Shown here: positions 7,048 through 12,317 of the stretch, piece after piece
Layout of the letters: each line of letters opens with the position of its first letter
How positions within the stretch are numbered: the stretch's first letter is position 1
Assembly: GCA_003158885.1 (NCBI GenBank)
Contig: PMLN01000115.1
Span: 5,746 to 18,062, forward strand
Source of the DNA: Anaerolineae bacterium
Lineage (GTDB): Bacteria; Chloroflexota; Anaerolineae; Anaerolineales; Villigracilaceae
DNA length: 12,317 nucleotides
Direction: 5' to 3'
Made by a program: the position numbers and the translations under genes
Notes under the pieces: model-generated
Database searches by the model: none
Seen by the model: only the letters and a program-made list of their open reading frames with translations
What the model was told of the DNA's origin: nothing

Positions 7048-7076
7048 CCTGATAGGTAAAACTGAAACCGATGCGG

Positions 7077-7610
7077 TTATCCGCCCACTTTATCGCCGGT
7101 CGGCGAGACGAGATACCAGACGCTCCCCACGCCTTCGCCCGTGGTATCCCCGGCTTGTTGATCCTTGGCATAATAATACAGCGGCCAGCCGTTATAGGTA
7201 ACCTGCGTGGTCCCATCCGTACGGGTGATCGTACTAAACTTGGACATATCCACACCAGAGCCTGCAACCGGCTTACCGGTGGTCAGAAGCGGAGGCCAGG
7301 CAGTTGCACAGCTTCCATAACACGTGGAGGCACCGCTGCCGGCCGTATCTTTCGTAAAGAGGTAAAGCGACATTCCCTTTCCGTCAACCAGGAATGAGCT
7401 GTATTGGGAGTTGCCTCCAAGGTTGACAGTGGCCGCACCAGCCCCTGACGCGGCGGGAGCCTGAGTTGCCGGCACTTGGGCGGCAGGGGGAGCTTGGGTC
7501 GCCGGAGCCTGAGTAGCGGGCATTGCTGTTGGCGTGGCGGCCGGCGCGCAAGCGCTGGCCAGCAAAGTCAAAGCGAACAGCGTGGTAAAGATAAGGTACG
7601 TGGATTTCAT
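7077..7610 (-). CDS. Lipoprotein of the COG4315 / PF03640 type (Yx(FWY)xxD repeats)
   Basis: The 177-residue protein has a lipoprotein signal (MKSTYLIFTTLFALTLLASAC, Cys21) and a Pro/Ala/Thr/Gln-rich stalk with PATQAP-like repeats (about 22-58). It then has a domain with two copies of the family motif Y-x-[FWY]-x-x-D: YLFTKD at 83-88 and YYYAKD at 145-150. Between them is CYGSCATAWPPL (Cys97, Cys101), also typical of the family. The role of these secreted repeats is not established. The start is fixed by the signal peptide and by AAAGGAG just upstream. The gene lies 106 bp after the anti-sigma gene on the same strand, so it is a plausible target or readthrough partner of the sigma module. It ends at a strong terminator. 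Confidence 0.93.
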   Translation of the reverse strand: MKSTYLIFTTLFALTLLASACAPAATPTAMPATQAPATQAPPAAQVPATQAPAASGAGAATVNLGGNSQYSSFLVDGKGMSLYLFTKDTAGSGASTCYGSCATAWPPLLTTGKPVAGSGVDMSKFSTITRTDGTTQVTYNGWPLYYYAKDQQAGDTTGEGVGSVWYLVSPTGDKVGG

Positions 7611-7716
7611 TTTTCTCCTTTGAAAAATATAATAAGAAACGTATTCAAGAAAGAGTACGCTATAAAATAAAAAATTGGATTGGATTTATCTTAATTGGAG
7701 ATTAGAAAATCCCGCA

Positions 7717-8454
7717 TCAGAAATTGACAGTCAAAAGGCGCGTACCGGTAGGGTGACTGCTGCCCCCGGAAGGTTCCACGGTCACGCCAAGACCTACAAA
7801 GTTGGATATATTTTCCGAAGAAATGATCGAAAACGATGTAAACGGCAGGCTTGGCTCCGGATGAAAGAGTCCGAGGCTGACGCGTTCTCCCTGCGCACCG
7901 ATCAGCCAGACTTGATACGTCCGGCTATCGGGAAGCGGAGGCAGGTTCCAAGCGAACAACGCAACCGCGTTGCGGTCTTCATCAAGCAGCAATGTACCCG
8001 TGATACCGTCTGTATTAATCGCAAGAGTCTTCACGCCGGGATACGAGAGTAAAGCCAGGGCGGTCTGTTCAGATTGGAGCTGATACGACAACTGCGCCTG
8101 CTGACGTTGAAGCGATTGCATTTGAAAAACAGAAAACGCATTAAGCAATACCAGAACGCCCACAGCAAATGCCAATGCAAATTGATTCCATGACCATCTT
8201 AGCGGTTGAGGCGATAACCTGCGGGCGCTCGGAAGTTTCGACTGCAATTGGCGGCGCAGGGAAGCAGGCGGAGACTTCGGCGGAATTGCTGCCAGCAAGC
8301 CCTCGCTCATGGCACGGTAAACTGTCAACTCGCTGCGGCAGGAGTTGCAAGTTTTAAGGTGATTTTCGAGCGCAGAAGCATCTTCCGCGTCCAGTGATCC
8401 GAGCGCATACGCCGGAATATTTTCAATAAAAGGAGTGTGTTCTTTTAATGGCAT
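7717..8454 (-). CDS. RskA-type membrane anti-sigma factor
   Basis: The N-terminal zinc-finger-like anti-sigma domain contains H32-x3-C36-x2-C39 within an ALENHLKTCNSCRSEL helix. One membrane helix lies at about 88-110 (NQFALAFAVGVLVLLNAF), followed by a short coiled-coil-like Gln-rich segment (FQMQSLQRQQAQLSYQLQSEQ). The extracytoplasmic C-terminal domain carries RskA-family features such as LAINTDGITGTLLLDEDRNAVALFAWNLPPLPDSRTYQVWLIG. It should hold the neighbouring ECF sigma factor inactive at the membrane and release it on an envelope signal, usually through proteolysis in related systems. The gene begins 45 bp after the sigma gene with no clear Shine-Dalgarno and a CCGGCCGGCCGG palindrome in the gap. 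The length (245 aa) is normal for the family. Confidence 0.93.
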   Translation of the reverse strand: MPLKEHTPFIENIPAYALGSLDAEDASALENHLKTCNSCRSELTVYRAMSEGLLAAIPPKSPPASLRRQLQSKLPSARRLSPQPLRWSWNQFALAFAVGVLVLLNAFSVFQMQSLQRQQAQLSYQLQSEQTALALLSYPGVKTLAINTDGITGTLLLDEDRNAVALFAWNLPPLPDSRTYQVWLIGAQGERVSLGLFHPEPSLPFTSFSIISSENISNFVGLGVTVEPSGGSSHPTGTRLLTVNF

Positions 8455-8478
8455 GTATTTACTTCAATAAGTGATACG

Positions 8479-8490
8479 CCGGCCGGCCGG
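8479..8490. other. Perfect 12-bp palindrome between sigma and anti-sigma genes
   Basis: CCGGCCGGCCGG is fully self-complementary and sits in the 45-bp gap between the sigma stop (8500) and the anti-sigma start (8454). It has no T-tract, so it is not an ordinary terminator. It could tune the ratio of the two products or simply be chance GC-rich sequence. Confidence 0.4.
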
Positions 8491-8499
8491 AGATTGGAT

Positions 8500-9042
8500 T
8501 TAGCGATCCCATTCGCGCCGGAGTTGCTGCATGGCGGCGCGCAAACGCGTCTTGACGGTTCCAAGCGGCCAGCCCAGCGTCTCCGAGATCTCGCTTTGGC
8601 TCAAGCCCTGGTAATAAGCCAGTTCGATCACCTGCCGGTGTTCTGCCGAAAGGGATTGGACTGCAAAATGCAAACTGCGCCAGCGATGCTCATCTGAAAG
8701 GGTATTCCCATCCGGAATGCTTTGCCACTTCTCGTCGGGATCGTCTGCATCAGAAAGCAACGGACGGCGGGCTTCGAGCCGCAAACGGTCCAGCGCGACG
8801 CGGCGGGCAATGGTCAAAAGCCAGGGAAGCAGGGAACCTCGCTCGGCCAGATATAAATGTGCCCGGTTCCAAAGTTTAAGGAAAGTATCCTGAGTAGCCT
8901 CCTCGGCCATCATCGGATCGTTCAGAATGCGCAACGTCAGCGCATGGACGCGGCTCGAGTAACGGTCATAAAGTGCGAGGAAAGCCTTTTCATCTCCCTG
9001 CGTCACTTGCGCTGCCAGTTTGGCATCTTCGAGGTCGGACAT
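8500..9042 (-). CDS. ECF-family RNA polymerase sigma factor
   Basis: From the chosen start the protein has 180 residues, the usual ECF size. Region 2 shows ALYDRYSSRVHALTLRILNDPMMAEEATQDTFLKLW and LLPWLLTIARRVALDRLR. Region 4 shows QSLSAEHRQVIELAYYQGLSQSEISETLGWPLGTVKTRLRAAMQQLR, with the helix-turn-helix that reads the -35 element. The frame is open to 9123, but MSDLEDAKLAAQV at 9042 fits the family N-terminus. The longer forms overlap the divergent gene's start and have no family similarity. There is no good Shine-Dalgarno at 9042. TACAAT ends 6 bp upstream, implying a leaderless mRNA. It is paired with the downstream RskA-type anti-sigma factor, a common autoregulated arrangement. Confidence 0.93.
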   Translation of the reverse strand: MSDLEDAKLAAQVTQGDEKAFLALYDRYSSRVHALTLRILNDPMMAEEATQDTFLKLWNRAHLYLAERGSLLPWLLTIARRVALDRLRLEARRPLLSDADDPDEKWQSIPDGNTLSDEHRWRSLHFAVQSLSAEHRQVIELAYYQGLSQSEISETLGWPLGTVKTRLRAAMQQLRREWDR

Positions 9043-9048
9043 GTACCC

Positions 9049-9054
9049 ATTGTA
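9049..9054 (-). promoter_or_regulatory. Candidate -10 box giving a leaderless sigma-factor transcript
   Basis: TACAAT-N6-ATG on the minus strand has exactly the same arrangement as at rsmI. No consensus -35 is seen. It lies in a 57-bp divergent intergenic region shared with the gene at 9100. Confidence 0.5.
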
Positions 9055-9083
9055 CTCCACCCATCCTGAAAATTGGGCAGGTG

Positions 9084-9089
9084 TATACT
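9084..9089 (+). promoter_or_regulatory. Candidate -10 box of the small membrane protein gene
   Basis: TATACT lies 10 bp before the ATG at 9100, so the leader would be only about 4 nt. This again suggests an almost leaderless transcript. No convincing TTGACA-like -35 is found. Confidence 0.4.
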
Positions 9090-9099
9090 TCATAAGACG

Positions 9100-9375
9100 A
9101 TGAAAATAAAAGACATCCTTCAAATCAGCATGGCTCCGTTGATCCTAATGGTCTACGGTTGGTACCTCGGGCAGCTGCATCAATCGGGACCCGATATTGC
9201 AGGGATTCTTTTGTTCATCACCGGCGCGGCGGGATTGGTCTTGGCATTCATCATCCATCATTTCACTAAAAAATATTCCTGGCATGGCAAATGGTTTGCG
9301 AACATCCTGACGGGAGCCGTGAGTTGTACTATCATCTTTGCGCTCATCGTTTCATTGGCGAGGTTGCATGGTTGA
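9100..9375 (+). CDS. Small membrane protein with three predicted helices, 91 aa
   Basis: The start is set at ATG 9100. A TTG at 9073 is in frame but would run through the candidate promoter. Three hydrophobic stretches are visible: about 8-23 (ISMAPLILMVYGWYLG), about 33-52 (IAGILLFITGAAGLVLAFII), and about 68-88 (ANILTGAVSCTIIFALIVSLA). A basic loop, HHFTKKYSWHGKW, joins the second and third. I do not recognise the family. It is transcribed divergently from the ECF sigma gene across 57 bp, so it may respond to the same factor, but no shared operator can be pointed to. It converges on the ABC exporter gene with a common hairpin between them. Confidence 0.7.
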   Translation: MKIKDILQISMAPLILMVYGWYLGQLHQSGPDIAGILLFITGAAGLVLAFIIHHFTKKYSWHGKWFANILTGAVSCTIIFALIVSLARLHG

Positions 9376-9380
9376 AATAA

Positions 9381-9409
9381 GCCTCTCATCAAGGATTTTG
9401 AGGAGAGGC
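9381..9409. terminator. Hairpin between convergent genes, possible bidirectional terminator
   Basis: A 12-bp stem with one mismatch, GCCTCTCATCAA / TTGAGGAGAGGC, has a 5-nt loop. It lies between the stop of the small membrane protein (9375) and the stop of the ABC exporter (9426). The minus-strand side is followed by TTATTT and the plus-strand side only by CCTTT, so it is a better terminator for the ABC gene. Confidence 0.65.
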
Positions 9410-9425
9410 CCTTTAGCATTAGAGA

Positions 9426-11372
9426 CTAAACCTTTTCCCTCTTGAACTGTGTTTCATACAACTGAGCGTACAAACCGTTTTGCATCAGCAACTCCTCGTG
9501 CGTGCCGCGCTCGACAATCTGTCCGCGATCCATCACCAGGATCAAATCCGCTGCAAGAATGGTGGATAAGCGGTGAGCAATGACGATGCTCGTCCGTCCT
9601 GCCATGACACGCTTCAACGCATCTTGGATCAAAGATTCAGATTCGCTATCGAGCGAACTCGTGGCTTCATCCAAAACCAGAATACGCGGGTCTTTGAGGA
9701 TGACGCGCGCCAAGGCAATCCGCTGTTTCTCCCCGCCGCTGAGACGATAGCCGCGCTCGCCCGTGATCGTGTCGTAACGGTCGGGCAAGTCCATAATGAA
9801 TTGATGAATGTTGGCCGCACGCGCGGCTGACTCGATCTCGGCCTGCGTGGCATCCAATTTGGCATAGGTCAAATTGGTGCGGATGGTGTCGTGGAACATG
9901 TACGTTTCCTGTGTAACCATGCCAATTGCGGATGAAAGCGAATCGAGAGTGACATCTTTCAAATCCCGCCCATCAATGCGTATGACACCGCTGGTCGGAT
10001 CGTACAGGCGCGGGATGAGATAGGTCAACGTGGTTTTGCCCGCCCCCGAAGGCCCGACCAGGGCAATGAGTTGACCGGGCTTGGCATGGAATGAGATACC
10101 TTCCAGGGCGACATCGCGCGCCTGTGAAGTATATACTTCAGCATCCTCTTCAGGGTGGCTGCCGTTTCCATTATCCCCCCTGCCCTTATCCCCTAACGAA
10201 AGAACCGCTCCCACATCTTCCATCCGGCCGTAGCGTTTGACATCCTTTAACAATTTGCTTTCGTCCACATCGTAGTTGAATGTGATGTGATCAAACTCCA
10301 GTTCGCCTTTGACATCTTTCAATTCACGCGCATCTTTTTTCTCGGTGATGTCATGCGGAAGATCGAGCAATTCAAAGACGCGCTCGAAGCTGACCATGGA
10401 AGTGGAGAAGTCCACCGGCGCAGATGCCAGGCCCTGGAGCGTACCGTAAAGTTGACCGAGATACGCGCCGAAGGCGACGATGGTTCCGACCGTGAACGAA
10501 CCCTGAATGACATAGTATCCGCCCAGGCCGTAAACCAGGGCGGTGCCCACCGCGCTGACCAATCCGAGGATCATAAAGAACACCGAACCGACCACAGCCC
10601 GCTGAACGCCGACATCGCGCACATTGGCGGCGCGCTCGCCGAAGCGGCCATTTTCATCCTTCCAGCGTCCAAACAATTTGACCAGCAAGGCCCCGCCGAT
10701 ATTGAGCGTCTCGTTCATATGCGCGTTCATCTGTGCGTTGAGTTCCATGGAACGGCGCGCAATATCGCGCAAAACCACGCCCAGTCTCTGCGCGGCGATG
10801 ATGAACAGTGGCAGGATCAAGACGCTGACAATCGTCAGTCGCCACTCCAGGCTTAACATCACAGCCAGTAAGGCAATCATTTCGATGATGTTGGTAATAA
10901 TATTGACAATGGTGTTGCTGATGGCATTCTGTGCGCCCACCACGTCATTATTGAGGCGGCTCATCAACTCACCGACTTTGGTGTTGGTGAAGAAGCGCAG
11001 ACTCATCCGCTGCAAGCGCGAGAATAATGCTACACGCAAGTCAAACGTCACGCCTTCGCCCACTTCGGCGTTCAATCGTCTTTGAACAACCGCAACCCCG
11101 CCGTTGAGAATCGGAAGGAACAACAGCGCCAGCGCCAACAAAATCAATTTCTGCAGATCTTTTTGCGGAAGCACCTGGTCGATCATCGTACGGAAGATGA
11201 GCGGCGAGACCAAACTGACGCCCGTGCTGATCAGGATCAACACCAGCATCCCGCTGATCCCCTTCCAATACGGACGCGCATACGAAAGCACGCGCAGGAG
11301 CAGTTCACGCGTTAGCTTGGGCTTCTGGTCGCCTGCCCGCATCGCCATAAACCAACCACCACCATGCATCAT
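9426..11372 (-). CDS. ABC exporter, fused permease and ATP-binding domains (MsbA-like half transporter)
   Basis: This 648-residue half transporter has a six-helix permease domain (about 35-330) and a C-terminal ATPase domain. Walker A is GPSGAGKTT at 440-448, the signature is LSGGEKQR from 544, Walker B is ILVLDEAT with Asp568 and Glu569, and the H-loop is His600 in IAHRLS. It should work as a dimer exporting a hydrophobic molecule, lipid or peptide; the substrate cannot be read from the sequence. About 53 residues separate FNY (Tyr367) from VALEGISF (from 421), where related exporters usually have about ten. This surface insertion is Gly/Asp/Asn-rich (SLGDKGRGDNGNGSHPEED). The start at 11372 has GGAG 9 bp upstream. 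The presumed 5' leader is a 9-bp tandem repeat tract. It stands alone rather than next to a partner half transporter within this window. Confidence 0.95.
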   Translation of the reverse strand: MMHGGGWFMAMRAGDQKPKLTRELLLRVLSYARPYWKGISGMLVLILISTGVSLVSPLIFRTMIDQVLPQKDLQKLILLALALLFLPILNGGVAVVQRRLNAEVGEGVTFDLRVALFSRLQRMSLRFFTNTKVGELMSRLNNDVVGAQNAISNTIVNIITNIIEMIALLAVMLSLEWRLTIVSVLILPLFIIAAQRLGVVLRDIARRSMELNAQMNAHMNETLNIGGALLVKLFGRWKDENGRFGERAANVRDVGVQRAVVGSVFFMILGLVSAVGTALVYGLGGYYVIQGSFTVGTIVAFGAYLGQLYGTLQGLASAPVDFSTSMVSFERVFELLDLPHDITEKKDARELKDVKGELEFDHITFNYDVDESKLLKDVKRYGRMEDVGAVLSLGDKGRGDNGNGSHPEEDAEVYTSQARDVALEGISFHAKPGQLIALVGPSGAGKTTLTYLIPRLYDPTSGVIRIDGRDLKDVTLDSLSSAIGMVTQETYMFHDTIRTNLTYAKLDATQAEIESAARAANIHQFIMDLPDRYDTITGERGYRLSGGEKQRIALARVILKDPRILVLDEATSSLDSESESLIQDALKRVMAGRTSIVIAHRLSTILAADLILVMDRGQIVERGTHEELLMQNGLYAQLYETQFKREKV

Positions 11373-11377
11373 GTTTC

Positions 11378-11466
11378 AAGTCTCCAAGTCGAAGAAGTCG
11401 AACAAGTCTAAAAGGTCTGACAGGTCGAACAAGTCTAAAAAGTCTGACAGGTCGAACTTGTCAGTG
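11378..11466. repeat. 9-bp tandem repeat tract with a 27-bp higher-order unit
   Basis: About ten units of a degenerate 9-mer of the form AAGTCGAAC / AAGTCTAAA / AGGTCTGAC run in register. Within this a 27-bp unit occurs twice in a row (11397-11423 and 11424-11450) with a single base difference, then begins a third time. No spacers are present, so it is not a CRISPR. A 9-bp stem (11444-11464, CTGACA/TGTCAG core) can form at the end far from the ABC gene. It fills the stretch between the candidate ABC promoter and the ABC start codon. Confidence 0.9.
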
Positions 11467-11473
11467 TTGTATG

Positions 11474-11502
11474 AATATAAGGCTTGTTGGACTTTTCCGC
11501 AA
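11474..11502 (-). promoter_or_regulatory. Candidate promoter of the ABC exporter gene
   Basis: TTGCGG (11497-11502), a 17-bp spacer and TATATT (11474-11479) are found on the minus strand. The -10 matches five of six consensus positions and the -35 three of six, at ideal spacing. The predicted start (about 11467) lies at the edge of the 9-bp repeat tract, giving a leader of about 95 nt made mostly of repeats. Confidence 0.5.
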
Positions 11503-11736
11503 CTGGACGAGCGGGGAGGTTAATGAAAGTCTGATGAGAATGCTTCAGCTCAGCGATTCAATTGTATATTCTCGCTAATGGAAATTTCGGATTTGGTTGC
11601 CTATATGCTGACCGACAGGTCATCGTAGCCCATTTGTACATTAACAATCGACAGCTCATCATAGCGGTTTGTGTTGCTCAGATGATTCTCTTGGCGTATA
11701 GTTCTGTGCGTGGTAATCGTCAGCAGAAAGGAAACT
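11503..11736. other. Non-coding stretch leading into insertion-sequence remains
   Basis: No credible gene is seen here. The only structure is a pair of imperfect direct repeats (listed separately) and sequence that probably belongs to the left flank of the transposase remnant. Any open frame here starts with TTG, has no ribosome site and has no recognisable protein character. Confidence 0.5.
11613..11672. repeat. Imperfect direct repeats before a transposase fragment
   Basis: CGACAGGTCATCGTAGCCCATTTGT (shown here only by its core GACAGGTCATCGTAGC, 11613-11637) recurs as GACAGCTCATCATAGC with the same TTTGT end at 11649-11672, at a 36-bp period. Repeats of this size just upstream of a transposase gene are reminiscent of transposase-binding or terminal sequences. 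That role is inferred. Confidence 0.55.
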
Positions 11737-11925
11737 ATGCGCAACGAATTATCGGATCGCCAACATGCAATTCGGATGAGGTTGGCAGGTGAAACGGTAG
11801 CGACGATTTATCGCACCTTGCAACGCTCGGATGCGTGGGTGCGGAAATGGTGGCATCGCTATCTGAATGCAGGCGGCGAAGGGCTGTACGACTTAAGCCG
11901 TGCACACCCCATGCGCTTGTGGTAG
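11737..11925 (+). pseudogene. Truncated helix-turn-helix N-terminus of a transposase
   Basis: ATG 11737 is preceded by AAAGGA at a good distance. The 62-residue product MRNELSDRQHAIRMRLAGETV...WVRKWWHRYLNAGGEGLYDLSRAH is the DNA-binding helix-turn-helix part found at the start of IS481/IS630-like transposases. The frame stops at TAG 11923-11925 just after the conserved GLYDLSRAH segment, where a catalytic domain of more than 200 residues would normally follow. Nothing downstream continues it; a different transposase begins instead. It is best read as a remnant cut by a later insertion or deletion. Which of the two families it belongs to is uncertain. Confidence 0.7.
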
Positions 11926-11977
11926 ACTCAACCTTAACAAATCGTTCCACCTTATTTTGACCCTTTTTCAACTCTAA

Positions 11978-12317
11978 AGAGTCTTATCCACTATAAAGTC
12001 TGGTGCGGTCAACAAACGTGGTTTTCATAGTCATCAAGCCCATCGTCAGCGGTATGAGTGTCAAGAGTGCGGGCAACAATTCGACGATCTGAGCGGCACC
12101 CTCTTTGAAGATCATCATCAGCCCTTGCGCGTGTGGGTACTGTGCCTATACTTCATGGGATTGAACCTTTCGAACGAGCAGATTGGTGCGGAGTTGGATT
12201 TATCGTCTGGGGATGTGCAGGAGATGACCAGCCAATTACGCCAAGGTGTTGTGGATAAAAAAAGCCTCTCCAACTGAGCGGTGAGATCGAAGCCGACGAA
12301 GTGTATATCGTGGCTGG
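11978..12317 (+). pseudogene. IS1595-like transposase, 5' end degraded, frame broken at A7 (3' end outside window)
   Basis: The frame opens after a TAA at 11975-11977. It reads GAVNKRGFHSHQAHRQRYECQECGQQFDDLSGTLFE, then a helical region WVLCLYFMGLNLSNEQIGAELDLSSGDVQEMTSQLRQGVVDKK, and stops at TGA 12275. The CQEC zinc-knuckle half and the GTLFE block followed by WxxxxYFM are features of the IS1595 group. The preceding CPxC half and a start codon are not visible in frame. After the run of seven A at 12257-12263, the -1 frame continues PLQLSGEIEADEVYIVAG, which contains the first catalytic Asp of the DDE domain. Either a one-base indel has broken the gene or ribosomes slip by -1 at the A run, as in some insertion sequences. 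Lack of a start codon favours a decayed copy. Confidence 0.75.

Larger units (their letters stand above)
11605..12317 (+). mobile_element. Insertion-sequence remains, two different transposases juxtaposed
   Basis: The block contains direct repeats, an N-terminal helix-turn-helix transposase fragment (11737-11925) and an IS1595-like transposase region (from 11978 to the window end). The two transposase pieces belong to different families, so one element probably inserted into or next to another. The exact ends and target duplications cannot be placed because the right end lies outside the window and no terminal inverted repeat is evident on the left. Confidence 0.6.

Noticed and set aside
9060..9089. 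CCATCC with a 17-bp gap before TATACT as an ECF sigma-K-like promoter for the small membrane protein
   Set aside because: The -35-like word matches a motif known from another phylum, but the -10 does not fit that type, and the word is not found before the other module genes.
10287..10856. 189-residue plus-strand frame opposite the ABC exporter
   Set aside because: It is antisense to conserved exporter sequence and has no ribosome site or recognisable domain.
11378..11466. Tandem repeat as a CRISPR array
   Set aside because: Repeat units are contiguous without spacers and no cas genes are near.
11104..11523. Frame encoding Ser/Lys repeats (SKKSNKSKRSD...) through the 9-bp repeat tract
   Set aside because: A 9-bp repeat keeps any frame open. 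Most of this frame is antisense to the ABC gene, and no start signal supports it.
11562..11792. 76-residue frame in the insertion-sequence flank
   Set aside because: It has a TTG start with no ribosome site, runs through the direct repeats and overlaps the better-supported transposase fragment.

Overview
The window looks like a chromosomal segment of a moderately GC-rich, Gram-positive-like or monoderm-like bacterium. The most likely source is Chloroflexota (Anaerolineae type). This is inferred from gene content: an RskA-type ECF sigma/anti-sigma pair, several lipobox lipoproteins with Pro/Ala/Thr/Gln-rich stalks, a large PP2C-like/membrane/beta-propeller protein, an S10 carboxypeptidase, genes that look leaderless, and a GTC/GAC-rich short tandem repeat. 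No 16S gene or other decisive marker is present.

Layout. Positions 1-3088 (+) hold the 3' part of a PP2C-like protein with one membrane helix and a probable extracytoplasmic beta-propeller, followed 36 bp later by a conserved protein of unknown function with a GTG start and a very strong Shine-Dalgarno. Positions 3172-3417 (+) are a small RNA operon: tRNA-Ser(UGA), tRNA-Ser(GCU) and a rho-independent terminator. Positions 3474-5803 (-) are rsmI and, overlapping it by ATGA, an S10-family serine carboxypeptidase. Positions 5817-9042 (-) hold an ECF sigma factor, its membrane anti-sigma factor, and three lipoproteins. One lipoprotein is of the COG4315/PF03640 type. The other two are tandem-duplicated cupredoxin-like proteins that appear to have lost most of their copper ligands. 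Clear terminators follow the first and last lipoprotein genes. A small three-helix membrane protein (9100-9375, +) diverges from the sigma gene across 57 bp and converges on an ABC exporter (9426-11372, -), with a shared hairpin between the two. The ABC exporter has an unusual insertion at the start of its ATPase domain, and its presumed 5' leader consists almost entirely of a 9-bp tandem repeat. Positions 11600-12317 are insertion-sequence debris: an N-terminal helix-turn-helix transposase fragment and an IS1595-like transposase whose frame breaks at a run of seven A.

How the genes may work together. The sigma/anti-sigma/lipoprotein block reads as an envelope-responsive regulatory module with three surface lipoproteins as candidate targets. 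That link is inferred from order and orientation only. rsmI (ribosome modification) and the carboxypeptidase are translationally coupled. Two genes, rsmI and the ECF sigma gene, share the same arrangement TACAAT-N6-ATG, which predicts leaderless mRNAs. I see no phage, CRISPR or defence system here. The most unusual material is the ligand-less cupredoxin pair, the leaderless-start geometry, the repeat-filled ABC leader and the PP2C-like/propeller protein.
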